Source: a virus
IMG/VR virus record: IMGVR_UViG_3300028666_000022
Span: 275,899 to 339,898 of that record
DNA: 64,000 nucleotides
Direction: 5' to 3' (one strand)
Of the stretch, positions 8,024 to 16,624 are shown piece after piece. The notes under the pieces are model-generated. The model was not told the origin of the DNA. It searched no databases and saw only the letters and a list, made by a program, of their open reading frames with translations. The translations under genes were made by a program, and so were the position numbers. The first letter of the stretch is position 1, and each line of letters begins with the position of its first letter.

Positions 8024-8089
8024 ATGAATGAAAATGATTGGTTTGAAGATATTTTATATCGTGTAAGATATGACTTTAAAAAATTTTAA
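8024..8089 (+). CDS. possible micro-ORF (21 residues)
   Basis: ATG at 8024 opens MNENDWFEDILYRVRYDFKK before TAA. Its composition resembles neighbouring genes and the gap is otherwise empty, but it may be a remnant. Confidence 0.25.
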   Translation: MNENDWFEDILYRVRYDFKKF

Positions 8090-8137
8090 AATAACATTAT
8101 ATAAATTAAAGTTAAATAAAATTAATAAATAAAAATT

Positions 8138-8341
8138 ATGAATACATTAGAAACAAAAATCAGATTACTTCTAATTGAAAATATTGATGAAGTATTAAAT
8201 AATCCAATTTTGGGTGATTTTGATTGTTATTTTGGCGAAAATCAATCTGAAAGAATGGCTGATGCAGCATTATCTGTTTTATTGGCAACAAAAGAAGCAC
8301 AGGATTTAATTAAAAGGATGAGATTGAATTACGTTAAATAA
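8138..8341 (+). CDS. small hypothetical protein
   Basis: A 67-residue helical protein with the start context AAAATTATG. It has an acidic N-terminal half and a basic end (LIKRMRLNYVK). No family is recognised. Confidence 0.5.
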   Translation: MNTLETKIRLLLIENIDEVLNNPILGDFDCYFGENQSERMADAALSVLLATKEAQDLIKRMRLNYVK

Positions 8342-8362
8342 CATTATATAATAACAAATTTA

Positions 8363-8818
8363 GTGCTTAAAATAGAATATGAAATCAAATTAAATAAATC
8401 AGGTAGACCATATATTGAGTTATCTAAAGATTATGAAGATAAGGCAGAGGATAAATTTTTGGTGCTTGAATTAAGTAGATATATTTTACAAAATGTTTAC
8501 AGTAATAAAAGTTCTGAATTCGATAAAATTACTTCAGAATATTTAGAAAATTGTCTGGGTTTATTAGGACAAGTTTCAGATGAGGTAGCAATACTGTTAC
8601 GTGAACAAATGGAAGTACTAGGAGAAACATCAATTATTATGAATAGAAATTATCATATTCAAGTTGATAGTATTAAAGAAAGAAATAAACTCAATTATAA
8701 TGGTATTATTTATAATGATAAAATTTTTGTAAGACAAGAAGGTTTAAAAGTTTTAGTACTTTCAGATATGAAAATATATGAACTCCAAGGTGGAATTGAT
8801 AATGAAAATTGGAAGTAA
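8363..8818 (+). CDS. hypothetical protein with GTG start
   Basis: A 151-residue protein read from GTG at 8363 (MLKIEYEIKLNKSGRPYIEL). No in-frame ATG lies near this point without losing the conserved-looking N-terminal beta strand, so the rare start is preferred. The middle is a long acidic helix, and the C-terminus is beta-rich. No family is recognised. Confidence 0.5.
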   Translation: MLKIEYEIKLNKSGRPYIELSKDYEDKAEDKFLVLELSRYILQNVYSNKSSEFDKITSEYLENCLGLLGQVSDEVAILLREQMEVLGETSIIMNRNYHIQVDSIKERNKLNYNGIIYNDKIFVRQEGLKVLVLSDMKIYELQGGIDNENWK

Positions 8819-8823
8819 GTAAG

Positions 8824-8976
8824 ATGAAAAATGAGGAAATTTTTAGTTTATTATCAGATAAATTAAATTCTAATATGATTTATATTTTTTATGAGTCTAG
8901 TTCACATGAAATATTATTTAATGATTTTGACGATGCACTCAGTGATTTACAGAACATATATTTTGATATAACCTAA
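8824..8976 (+). CDS. small hypothetical protein (50 residues)
   Basis: ATG at 8824, TAA at 8974-8976. The product begins MKNEEIFSLLSDKLNSNMIY and has an acidic middle with FNDFDDALSDLQ. It lies 5 bp after the previous stop, with the same base composition as its neighbours. Confidence 0.45.
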   Translation: MKNEEIFSLLSDKLNSNMIYIFYESSSHEILFNDFDDALSDLQNIYFDIT

Positions 8977-8992
8977 TTATTATGAAATAAAA

Positions 8993-9100
8993 ATGAAAAA
9001 TGATTTAATTGAAAATAGGCTACATGAAAATCTCAAAAGAAATTTTAATTATTTATATTACATATTAAATATGTATAACATAAATTATCGACAAAAATAA
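8993..9100 (+). CDS. small hypothetical protein (35 residues)
   Basis: ATG at 8993 opens MKNDLIENRLHENLKRNFNY, followed by a tyrosine-rich end. The short basic helix is plausible as a micro-protein, but the length gives little statistical support. Confidence 0.3.
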   Translation: MKNDLIENRLHENLKRNFNYLYYILNMYNINYRQK

Positions 9101-9110
9101 AACAAGTTTT

Positions 9111-9404
9111 ATGTCCAAAGAAAAGAAATTAAGTCGTAATGATCCTAAAGTTTTTGAAACCCTAATAAACAAAGAATTAGAAAAATATGGTGTTAGTTAT
9201 GATTACATAAAAAATAATCAAGAATTTGATGGTGTACCTTGGTATCAATATTATATTTTTAATTCCCAAGAAGAATATGAAAAATGGAAATCTTTTTGTA
9301 AAGAATTTTTACAGAAAAAAGTAACACCGAAAATGACTAATAAGGAATTTAATAATTGGTGGCCTTCGTTTGATTTATGTTATGGCTTGAAACAAAATTT
9401 TTAA
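9111..9404 (+). CDS. hypothetical early protein
   Basis: A 97-residue protein starting MSKEKKLSRNDPKVFETLIN. It contains FDGVPWYQYYIFNSQEEYEK and an MTNKEFNNWWPSFDLCYGL end. The aromatic W-x-Y-x-Y-Y pattern recurs in small Bacteroidetes-phage proteins of unknown function. Confidence 0.55.
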   Translation: MSKEKKLSRNDPKVFETLINKELEKYGVSYDYIKNNQEFDGVPWYQYYIFNSQEEYEKWKSFCKEFLQKKVTPKMTNKEFNNWWPSFDLCYGLKQNF

Positions 9405-9430
9405 GAAGTTTTATTTTTAAAAATAATATA

Positions 9431-9727
9431 ATGAATAATTTAATTAATCTAAAAAATATTACTATGAAAGATGATATCATGTATTTAATTGATGTTGTGG
9501 ACAGCCTAAATGATTGTATTTGGGGAGAAGAAGGTGAGAATGAAGAAAATTTTGAACACATGTTCAGTCTTAGATATTCACCTATATTTCAAATGATTTA
9601 TTTTGATGACACACTATTGTGGCATTCTGAATTTGAAGATGAATATGAAGATTTAGAAGAATTTTGTAAAGATAGGCTTCGCGAAATAAATGAAAATTTA
9701 ATATCATTAAATGATTTATTGGAATAA
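9431..9727 (+). CDS. acidic hypothetical protein, tandem paralogue 1
   Basis: A 98-residue acidic protein started at MNNLINLKNITMKDDIMYLI (a longer frame from 9377 overlaps the previous gene). It shares the segment IWGEEGENEENFE, a following aromatic FDD-x-LLW motif and a DYEDLEEF-type tail with the next gene. The underlying DNA block is also nearly identical, so this is a recent tandem duplication. No function is known. Confidence 0.6.
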   Translation: MNNLINLKNITMKDDIMYLIDVVDSLNDCIWGEEGENEENFEHMFSLRYSPIFQMIYFDDTLLWHSEFEDEYEDLEEFCKDRLREINENLISLNDLLE

Positions 9728-9739
9728 AACATAAATAAT

Positions 9740-10015
9740 ATGGAAAATTTAGTAGAAATAATAGATAACCTCAATACAAGTATTTGGGGAGAAGAAGGTG
9801 AGAATGAAGAAAACTTCGAATATAATTTCAATTATAGATATTATACTTCATTCGAATTGATATTTTTTGATGATATACTTTTGTGGAATTCAAATAATGA
9901 CGAAAGAGAATGGATAGAAGAACTTGATGATTACGAAGACTTAGAAGAATTTATAAAAAAAGAATATTGTAAATTGAGCGAAAAGATGTTAACTTTTAAA
10001 AATTTTATTAAATAA
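9740..10015 (+). CDS. acidic hypothetical protein, tandem paralogue 2
   Basis: A 91-residue protein, the paralogue of the gene just upstream. It shares TSIWGEEGENEENFEYNF, FFDDILLW and DYEDLEEFI. The ends of the two copies have diverged, and this one carries a lysine-rich C-terminus. Strong acidity and small size would suit a DNA-mimic or binding protein, but nothing proves that. Confidence 0.6.
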   Translation: MENLVEIIDNLNTSIWGEEGENEENFEYNFNYRYYTSFELIFFDDILLWNSNNDEREWIEELDDYEDLEEFIKKEYCKLSEKMLTFKNFIK

Positions 10016-10023
10016 TAAAAATT

Positions 10024-10200
10024 ATGAAAATATTAGATCATATAATAATTAAGTGTATCTTTGCACTTATACTTGGTTATATATTCTTATCGTTTTGTAA
10101 TTGGAGTTTAAATATTGGCCATTGGAATGGGTTTTCTAGATTTTTGTTTGGTTGTGAGTTTATAGTGGTAATTTTGATATACATAGAAGATCTGAGATGA
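10024..10200 (+). CDS. small membrane protein (58 residues)
   Basis: ATG at 10024, TGA at 10198-10200. It has two hydrophobic segments: HIIIKCIFALILGYIFLSF near the N-terminus, and FIVVILIYI near the C-terminus. It is probably an inner-membrane protein. The stop overlaps the next start as ATGA. Confidence 0.5.
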   Translation: MKILDHIIIKCIFALILGYIFLSFCNWSLNIGHWNGFSRFLFGCEFIVVILIYIEDLR

Positions 10201-10367
10201 AAGAAGCTAAACAAGGAGAATTTTCATTAGTTTATAATGAAACAGATAGGGCATTTGCCGTTGCTTTAACAAAAGAACAACACGAAATTTTACAAGCATT
10301 TCTTTGTGGAATCGGAGAAATTAGTGTTATATCAAAAATTGAAGTAAATTATAAAAGAATTGAATAA
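10197..10367 (+). CDS. small hypothetical protein (56 residues)
   Basis: ATG at 10197 overlaps the previous stop, and its TAA shares one base with the next ATG (TAATG). It reads MKEAKQGEFSLVYNETDRAF then AVALTKEQHEILQAFL. The helix-strand pattern and coupling on both sides support it as a real gene. Confidence 0.55.
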   Translation: MKEAKQGEFSLVYNETDRAFAVALTKEQHEILQAFLCGIGEISVISKIEVNYKRIE

Positions 10368-10564
10368 TGGGAGCATTAGAAGGAAGTAAAATGAAAAATG
10401 AAAATGGTCTAAATTATTTAAGAAAAAATTTAAATATTATATTCGATAATAATAACAAATACCGTCATTTTGAAGATATTATAAGATTTTTAGATGATAA
10501 TCAGGTATTTGAACTTGACATTGAACTGAGTTTTGATTTAAATTATGTTTATGAAAAATATTGA
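10367..10564 (+). CDS. small hypothetical protein
   Basis: A 65-residue protein coupled to the previous gene by TAATG. An internal Met at 10391 (MKNENGLNYLRK) is an alternative start. It has a helical acidic C-terminus. No family is recognised. Confidence 0.45.
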   Translation: MGALEGSKMKNENGLNYLRKNLNIIFDNNNKYRHFEDIIRFLDDNQVFELDIELSFDLNYVYEKY

Positions 10565-11072
10565 ATATTATTATGATGGTTTTGCTAATCGTTGGAGTAG
10601 TCAACTAAATGAAAATTTGTATGAAAATAATATAGTAAAATTATTAATAGTTTCAATATCAAAAGATTCTGTAATAGAGAATGATTGTTCTGATGGATAT
10701 TTAACGTTTATGTATAATCAATATTCTGAAATTAATTTACCAAATAATCATTGTTCAATTATTGGTAAATTTTCCGAATTATCTAATGAAGAATGTGTTC
10801 AATTAATTTATTCAAAACAAGCTTTAGATGATATAACCAATTATTGTAATTATGGAGATATTTTAGCATTTCGATCAGCTAAAGATTCTCTAAAATCATT
10901 ATTAATATCAAACGATTTGTGGCTTAAAGATTGGATAGTAAAACCAGAAACAATTTGGGAAGCTGAATCGGAATCTCAAGCAGGTGAAATAGCAGATTTA
11001 TTTTTAGATTATGAAGAAAAATTAAATAAGGCATCAGAAGATTTTTTAATAATAAAAATAAAAATATGTTAA
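10551..11072 (+). CDS. hypothetical early protein
   Basis: A 173-residue protein from MKNIEYYYDGFANRWSSQLN (ATG at 10551, overlapping the previous gene by 14 nt; ATG at 10545 adds two residues). It has an aromatic N-terminus and a helical acidic C-terminal half. No family is recognised. Confidence 0.5.
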   Translation: MKNIEYYYDGFANRWSSQLNENLYENNIVKLLIVSISKDSVIENDCSDGYLTFMYNQYSEINLPNNHCSIIGKFSELSNEECVQLIYSKQALDDITNYCNYGDILAFRSAKDSLKSLLISNDLWLKDWIVKPETIWEAESESQAGEIADLFLDYEEKLNKASEDFLIIKIKIC

Positions 11073-11251
11073 GATTCAAAGTAGGGGATATTGTTAAAAT
11101 ATCCACAGACGAACATAAACTTATTATTCCTAAGGGAGAAAAGGTTGAGATATTGGCAGTAGATGAAGAAAGTCTTACACCTTATTTCGTACAGTCATTA
11201 CAAGGTGATATTAAATTAGAAGTATGTAATCATAATTTACAATTTATTTAA
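11066..11251 (+). CDS. small SH3/KOW-like beta-barrel protein
   Basis: A 61-residue protein. GDIVKIST, IIPKGEKVEILAVDEE and YFVQSLQGD form the strand pattern of a small SH3-type barrel such as KOW-like domains. It overlaps the previous gene by 7 nt. A binding role is likely, but the partner is unknown. Confidence 0.5.
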   Translation: MLRFKVGDIVKISTDEHKLIIPKGEKVEILAVDEESLTPYFVQSLQGDIKLEVCNHNLQFI

Positions 11252-11252
11252 A

Positions 11253-12026
11253 ATGAAAAAATTTAAACATAAAATCAGCAATAATATTGCCATTGAAACA
11301 AATTCTGGTAAGAATTACAGAGTTTCAAATCCTCAAAATTTCACTATTCCTAAATGGATTATCGAAAACAGTGAAGATTGGGAAGAAATCAAAGAAGAAA
11401 AAATTTTTGAAATTTTAGAATTTGGTGATGGAATAAATAGATTTTATAAAAAATCTGATGGAGTTTTTACGATTAATTTACAATATTTATATGGCGAAAG
11501 TGATTTACTAAATAATACCAATTATTTTATTACTAGAGTTAAAAGATTAAGAGATGATGTAATATTTGAACAAGGAAATAAAGTAAAATTCAATGGTGTT
11601 TGTTCTTATAAATTTTTTAAAATCGATAATTTTTATTTAAGAACACATGATAATATATTATTAGCTCGAAGCAAAGATAAATCAATTGTTGAAGACATAT
11701 TAAGGATTGAAAAATTAAGGGAGCCGTTGTTTATAAGCGAAGATGCTGTTGAAATTTTTGAAAATGATTTTCCTTGGATTTTACATAATAATGAAATATA
11801 TCAATGGGATGAAGGTAGAATGGAAATTGGGATATTCCCAACATATGATAAATCATTAAAATATTTCTCAACAAAAGAAGCTGCAGAAAAATATGTTGAT
11901 GATAATGAATTAAAGTTTAGTAAAAGACAAATATTAGATGCTTTTGAAAACAGTGGTGAAATTAGTACTTCTTCTTGGGGAATAGTATATACAAAACAAA
12001 TGATATTAAATAAATTAGGAATATGA
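11253..12026 (+). CDS. hypothetical early protein
   Basis: A 257-residue soluble protein starting one base after the previous stop. It is mixed alpha/beta, with repeated FPTYDKSLKYFSTKEAAEKY-like and ILDAFENSG segments near the C-terminus. The STKEAAEKYVDDN stretch resembles small motifs in phage proteins where it follows a variable display-like region. No enzyme motif is seen. It ends in an ATGA overlap with the next gene. Confidence 0.5.
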   Translation: MKKFKHKISNNIAIETNSGKNYRVSNPQNFTIPKWIIENSEDWEEIKEEKIFEILEFGDGINRFYKKSDGVFTINLQYLYGESDLLNNTNYFITRVKRLRDDVIFEQGNKVKFNGVCSYKFFKIDNFYLRTHDNILLARSKDKSIVEDILRIEKLREPLFISEDAVEIFENDFPWILHNNEIYQWDEGRMEIGIFPTYDKSLKYFSTKEAAEKYVDDNELKFSKRQILDAFENSGEISTSSWGIVYTKQMILNKLGI

Positions 12027-12283
12027 GTAAAATTTGTGAAAAAATAAAATATAAGACCGAAGGGCCTTATGGTAGTGTTGATGAAAAAACACTATATTGT
12101 GAAAGTAATGCTAGTATTGATGTTACTACATTTTTTTATGATGATGGAACACGAATATTTTCATTTGAAGATACATTAGATAATAATATTTTCGATAAAA
12201 TGATTGAAATTATTAAAAATTGGAAAGATAATCCTAATGTTGAAACCATGACAATAGAAGATTGTAATAAATGTGGAATATAA
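12023..12283 (+). CDS. hypothetical early protein
   Basis: An 86-residue protein coupled to its neighbour by ATGA. It is beta-rich, with three to four Cys (Cys5, Cys26 and CNKC near the end), which could bind a metal. No family is recognised. Confidence 0.45.
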   Translation: MSKICEKIKYKTEGPYGSVDEKTLYCESNASIDVTTFFYDDGTRIFSFEDTLDNNIFDKMIEIIKNWKDNPNVETMTIEDCNKCGI

Positions 12284-12296
12284 AATATATGAAATT

Positions 12297-12554
12297 ATGA
12301 ATAAATTAAAAAATTTCTATGAAAATTATTTAGAATATTATTTTTTCGTATTCAAAATATATTTAAAACTATTTTTAATATCAGCATCAGGATTTTTTAT
12401 TTTACAAGGAATAGCTTCATTTTTATTATTTTATGAACAAATATATTCAGAAGAAATAAATTTTAATAATTTAATGATTGGTCCTACTATTTTTGGAATT
12501 ATGATTTGTTTTATTTTTGGAATGCAAATACATCGTTATAATAAATTGAATTAA
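12297..12554 (+). CDS. small two-pass membrane protein
   Basis: An 85-residue protein from the ATG in the context AAATTATG. A Met at 12273 would extend it into the previous gene. Two hydrophobic segments, FLISASGFFILQGIASFLLF and IGPTIFGIMICFIFGM, mark it as an inner-membrane protein. Its last base is the first base of the helicase ATG. Confidence 0.5.
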   Translation: MNKLKNFYENYLEYYFFVFKIYLKLFLISASGFFILQGIASFLLFYEQIYSEEINFNNLMIGPTIFGIMICFIFGMQIHRYNKLN

Positions 12555-15121
12555 TGATACACAAACCCACCAAAGAACAAGAAAAAATATTTACTTATAT
12601 TGAAAAACGACCTGAAAATCTATTAATTGAAGCATACGCCGGAGCTGGGAAAAGTTCCACTGTTGTTGAAGCAGTTAGGTTATTACCTAAAGATAAGTCA
12701 ATAACATTTTTAGCTTTTAATAAACACATTCAAGAAGAATTAAAAACTAAATTACCTGAACATGTGAGGTGTTATACAACATATGGTTTAGGAAATGCAG
12801 CAATTAAAAGAAAATATGGTGATAAGATAGTGTTCGATGAATTCAAAGCAGACAAAATAATTCAAAAGAAAGCTAAAAATTGGGATTTAAATAACGAATT
12901 TAAAAATGAAGAGAAAATAAATTATTATCTAAATAATATAAAAAAATTAGTTAATCTCTGTAGATTAACATTAACAGTAAAGCCAGATTACATACCGTTT
13001 TTAGCTGAAAGACATGATATCAATAATTTAAGTAAACCAAAAGATATTAAAAGAGTTCTAAAAGTACTAGATGAAATGACTATAGATAGAACTTCTTATG
13101 ATTATACCGATATGGTTTATTTACCAGCAGTTGATAATTCAATTTGGATGTTTCCTCAAGATTATGTAATCGTGGATGAATGTTTACCAAAAGAAACATA
13201 TATTTTAACAACAGAAGGTAAAATACAAATAAATTTATTGTGTACTAATTATAATAAAAATATAAAAATACCTAATGTTATTACATATAATGAAACTATA
13301 AATAAATTTGAAGAAAAGAAAATAAATTGTGTTTGGTGTAATGGGATTAAGGATGTTTATTGTGTTAAATTAGGCACTAAAAGAAAATTGTATGCTACAG
13401 TTAATCATAAATTTTTAACATTAAATGGATGGAAAAGATTAGATGAACTAAAAATTGGAGATGCTATACTATCGAATTATCATAATCAACCATATCATTC
13501 GATATTAAATAATATACAAAAAGAAATTTTTGTTGGTTCAATTCTTGGTGATGGACATTTATATAGTTTAAGTAAAAATATAGGAAGAATTAGTGTTATT
13601 CATGGTGAAAAACAAAAGAAATATATTGAATGGAAAGGACAATTTTTTAATTCTAAAATAAATAAAATTGAAAAAAATGGTTATAGTCAAAAGGTTGCAT
13701 ATACTTTTCGAACATTAGGATATTATTTTGATTTAAATATCGAAGATAGTATAAAATCAATAACTCCACAATCATTAGCAATTGCTTGGATGGATGATGC
13801 TAATTTAAGTAAATTTGAAAATTGTTCAAAATTATATTCATTGGCTACAACAAAAAACTATGTCCAATTATTAAATAAAACAATATTTAATAATTGGAAT
13901 ATCGAATCTAGTGTTAGAACACAAAAAAGTTCATCAACAAAAAAAGAATATTATTATTTAGAATTTAATAAAAAAAATACCGAAAAAATATCTGAATTAA
14001 TTTCACCGTATATTCATGAATCAATGAAATATAAAATTTTAAAAAAACATTATAATAATATTAATAATGAAAATTGGAATATTATTGATGATAAATACTC
14101 AAATTTAGGTTGTATTGTTGTTACTGATGAATATAAATTTCATAAAACCGAAAAAACATATGACATGAGTGTTGAGGATAATCATAATTTTATTATTACT
14201 TCGAAAAAAGATAGTAAAAATAGAGGTGGAGCGAGTAATAATGGAATTGTTGCACATAATTGTCAGGATACTGGGTCAGCACAACAAAAAATAATTGAAA
14301 AAATATTAAAAAAAGATAAATTAACTGGTAAAATTTTAGGTAGATTAATCTCGGTGGGTGATAAATTTCAAAACATATATGCATTTAATGGTAGTAGTGA
14401 TAAATGTTTTGAATGGTTCAGAAATTTTCCTAATACAAAAGTTTTACCTCTTTCATATTCTTTTAGGTGCGCCAAAAACATCATTTTAAAAGCAAATGAA
14501 ATTGTACCAGATATTAAAGCATTGGATGATGCACCTGATGGTATTGTTAGAGATGGTGATGTATTAAGTGAAGCTCAGAGTGGTGATTTTGTTTTATGTA
14601 GAACAACAATGCCATTGGTTAAATTATTTTTTCAATTCTTATTACAACATAAAAAAGCAATTATTAAAGGCAGTGATATTGGAGTGCATCTTATTGAATT
14701 AATTGGTAAAATTAATAATATTAAACAATTAATTAGTTTTTGGGAAAAAGAATTAGATGATTATAGTAATGATTTAAAATCAAAAGGTATTTTAAATCCA
14801 GATGAACATAGTGGTTACATTGCTTTAGCTGATAAAGTTTCAACATTATTATTTCTAGCTAAACTTTCAAATAGTATCGAAGATCTTAAAGATAAAATAA
14901 GAACAATATTTAGTGATGAAATTGAGGGTATTGTGCTCAGTTCTATCCACAAAATCAAGGGGTTAGAGTCAAATAGAGTATTTATTGTTAGACCAGATTT
15001 ATTACCGTTAAAAACTGCAAGAGGATGGCAAAAAGATCAGGAAATGAATTTATCATATGTCTCAATAACGAGGGCCAAATTAGAATTAATTTATGATAGA
15101 GAATGGTCAGATTTAAAATAA
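12554..15121 (+). CDS. UvrD-like superfamily 1 helicase interrupted by an intein
   Basis: An 855-residue precursor. Helicase motifs: I = AYAGAGKSST (residues about 28-37), II = VIVDE/CQD (split by the intein), III = GDKFQNIYAFNG, IV = LSYSFRC, V = SSIHKIKGLE, VI = YVSITRAK. This order is that of SF1A UvrD/Rep/Fbh1-like DNA helicases; it is not T4 Dda. Residues 210-569 are an intein, so the spliced enzyme is about 495 residues. It is likely used in replication or recombination. The start ATG shares a base with the previous stop. Confidence 0.85.
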   Translation: MIHKPTKEQEKIFTYIEKRPENLLIEAYAGAGKSSTVVEAVRLLPKDKSITFLAFNKHIQEELKTKLPEHVRCYTTYGLGNAAIKRKYGDKIVFDEFKADKIIQKKAKNWDLNNEFKNEEKINYYLNNIKKLVNLCRLTLTVKPDYIPFLAERHDINNLSKPKDIKRVLKVLDEMTIDRTSYDYTDMVYLPAVDNSIWMFPQDYVIVDECLPKETYILTTEGKIQINLLCTNYNKNIKIPNVITYNETINKFEEKKINCVWCNGIKDVYCVKLGTKRKLYATVNHKFLTLNGWKRLDELKIGDAILSNYHNQPYHSILNNIQKEIFVGSILGDGHLYSLSKNIGRISVIHGEKQKKYIEWKGQFFNSKINKIEKNGYSQKVAYTFRTLGYYFDLNIEDSIKSITPQSLAIAWMDDANLSKFENCSKLYSLATTKNYVQLLNKTIFNNWNIESSVRTQKSSSTKKEYYYLEFNKKNTEKISELISPYIHESMKYKILKKHYNNINNENWNIIDDKYSNLGCIVVTDEYKFHKTEKTYDMSVEDNHNFIITSKKDSKNRGGASNNGIVAHNCQDTGSAQQKIIEKILKKDKLTGKILGRLISVGDKFQNIYAFNGSSDKCFEWFRNFPNTKVLPLSYSFRCAKNIILKANEIVPDIKALDDAPDGIVRDGDVLSEAQSGDFVLCRTTMPLVKLFFQFLLQHKKAIIKGSDIGVHLIELIGKINNIKQLISFWEKELDDYSNDLKSKGILNPDEHSGYIALADKVSTLLFLAKLSNSIEDLKDKIRTIFSDEIEGIVLSSIHKIKGLESNRVFIVRPDLLPLKTARGWQKDQEMNLSYVSITRAKLELIYDREWSDLK
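13181..14260 (+). mobile_element. intein (360 residues, LAGLIDADG type) in helicase motif II
   Basis: It starts with Cys (CLPKETYILTTEGKI) and ends VAHN, followed by extein Cys, all canonical splice residues. The flanks rejoin to VIVDECQDTG, a complete Walker B motif. Inside are LAGLIDADG-type motifs FVGSILGDGHLY and LAIAWMDDANL, so the homing endonuclease appears present. A DMSVEDNHNFIIT block near the end is the typical intein block F. Confidence 0.9.
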
Positions 15122-15133
15122 AAATATAATATT

Positions 15134-15409
15134 ATGGACTTAAGTAAATTTACGGAATTAGAACTACTTGATTTAAGATTTCAAGTAAGTCAAGAATTAG
15201 AAAACTATACGTGTAGAGATAAAAAAGAAGTGTTTAAAATCTTTATTGAATTCGATGGAACTGAGTATTTTATAAAGAAAGAAAATGCATATAAACGTCT
15301 TAATGAATTAATTGAGATGGACATATTTTTCGATTCAGAAATAACTGTAGGTAAAAAGTTTTTAAATGATGCTGAAATTCAAAAGCATTGTAAAGATTAT
15401 GAAGAATAA
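15134..15409 (+). CDS. hypothetical early protein
   Basis: A 91-residue acidic helical protein, 12 bp after the helicase. It begins MDLSKFTELELLDLRFQVSQ. No family is recognised. Confidence 0.5.
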   Translation: MDLSKFTELELLDLRFQVSQELENYTCRDKKEVFKIFIEFDGTEYFIKKENAYKRLNELIEMDIFFDSEITVGKKFLNDAEIQKHCKDYEE

Positions 15410-15472
15410 TTATTGTATTATTAAATAATTTAAGATATATATACTGAATATTTGAATTTAAAATAAAATTTT

Positions 15473-16018
15473 ATGACATGTATTATTGGTTATATTGATA
15501 GAATTAATAATAAAGTAATACTTGGTGGGGATTCAGCAAGTATTACTAATAAACAAATTATGATAAGAAAAACACCCAAAGTATTTAAAAATGGTAATTT
15601 CATATTTGGTTCTTCAGGTAGTATTAGATTAAGTCAATTATTGGAAAATTCATTTAAACCACCTAAAATAGAAATAGATACTATTCTTGAGTATATGTGT
15701 ATAACATTCGTTAATGAAATAAGAAATTGTTTAAGAGAAGGTGGCATATTAAATATTAATAATAATATCGAAACAATGGAAAATGATATTATTGTTGGAT
15801 ATAAAAATAGATTATTTACAATATATTCAGATTTTACTGTTTTTGAAAATATAAATGATTTTATCTCAATTGGAAGTGGTTTAGAATATGCGTTAGGTTC
15901 ATTACATACTACAAAAGATGATAACATTACCATTGAAAATAAAATATTGTTAGCATTAGGAGCAGCATCTAAATATTGTACTGGAGTTTCTGAGCCATTT
16001 AACTTAATTAGTACTTAA
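15473..16018 (+). CDS. HslV / proteasome beta-like Ntn hydrolase
   Basis: A 181-residue protein beginning MTCIIGYI. After Met removal Thr2 would be the N-terminal nucleophile, as in HslV (MTTIVSV). The GGDSAS segment (Asp20) matches the HslV AGDGQAT region. RKTPKVFK (Lys33/Lys36) fits the active-site Lys region, FIFGSSGS matches the AGG-T loop, and ISIGSGLEYALG matches the IGSGG-x-YA motif. Length is close to HslV (about 175). It probably assembles into a ring peptidase; no HslU-like ATPase is visible nearby, so it may use a host unfoldase or act alone. Upstream AATATTTG is a weak promoter candidate. Confidence 0.8.
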   Translation: MTCIIGYIDRINNKVILGGDSASITNKQIMIRKTPKVFKNGNFIFGSSGSIRLSQLLENSFKPPKIEIDTILEYMCITFVNEIRNCLREGGILNINNNIETMENDIIVGYKNRLFTIYSDFTVFENINDFISIGSGLEYALGSLHTTKDDNITIENKILLALGAASKYCTGVSEPFNLIST

Positions 16019-16028
16019 AAATATAATC

Positions 16029-16322
16029 ATGAAGTGGATAGTTAATATAGAGAATAAACCAAATCAAAGAATTGTTGTGAATTTCAATCCTTTGGAAGAA
16101 CAATTAATTTTTAATGGTGAATATAAACCCAAGAATAGAGAATGGATTGTATTTAGTACTGAAAAATATTCAATGAAGCTTGATTTAGAAAAAATCCAAG
16201 AATTATTGTTTATAACATATGAGAATTTAAAAATACGCCTCGAACAATATGAGATTCTTAATGAAGGTTTTAAATTAATTAATTTAATTGAGATAAAAGA
16301 AGAGGAAGAAGAATTAGGATAA
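16029..16322 (+). CDS. hypothetical early protein
   Basis: A 97-residue protein 10 bp after the Ntn hydrolase, so probably co-transcribed. It has beta strands followed by a helix and an acidic EEEEEL tail. Its 3' end overlaps a convergent gene by 9 nt. No family is recognised. Confidence 0.55.
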   Translation: MKWIVNIENKPNQRIVVNFNPLEEQLIFNGEYKPKNREWIVFSTEKYSMKLDLEKIQELLFITYENLKIRLEQYEILNEGFKLINLIEIKEEEEELG

Positions 16323-16568
16323 TTTATAAAATTTATTCACTACTACAATATAATCGTTAACAAAAAAGAACTGAAAATTTTCAGTTCTATCTACAAGATG
16401 AGCGAAACGTATATTTTTGACATCAAAACTCATTTTATACATCGAAAATTTAGCTAAAAAATCTAATATTTCAAAAGCTAAATCTTCAATAATTATTTCA
16501 TCTTCTTTAACACCAGTTGATTTAAGATAGTTAATTTGATCACTAATTACTGTTTCAAAATTTTTCAT
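16314..16568 (-). CDS. hypothetical small protein
   Basis: An 84-residue minus-strand protein that overlaps the convergent gene by 9 nt. Helix-rich start (MKNFETVISDQINYLKSTGV), beta-rich end. A perfect 22-bp palindrome lies within its 3' coding region. No late box was found in front of it. Confidence 0.5.
   Translation of the reverse strand: MKNFETVISDQINYLKSTGVKEDEIIIEDLAFEILDFLAKFSMYKMSFDVKNIRFAHLVDRTENFQFFFVNDYIVVVNKFYKLS
16367..16388. terminator. perfect 22-bp palindrome, probable terminator inside a coding end
   Basis: AGAACTGAAAA pairs with TTTTCAGTTCT without mismatch. It lies about 45 bp after the stop of the plus-strand early run and inside the end of the convergent minus gene, so it probably ends the early transcript. 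Confidence 0.5.
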
Positions 16569-16624
16569 ATAATTAATTTAAAATAAGGTTAATTATAATA
16601 AAATGTTGATGAAACAAATATTAT

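Noticed and set aside
12554-15121. T4 Dda as the identity of the helicase
   Set aside because: Motif order and sequence (VDECQD, SSIHKIKGLE, SITRAK) are UvrD/Fbh1-like, not Dda-like.
15634-15933. 99-codon minus-strand frame inside the Ntn hydrolase gene
   Set aside because: It is antisense to a gene with clear family motifs.
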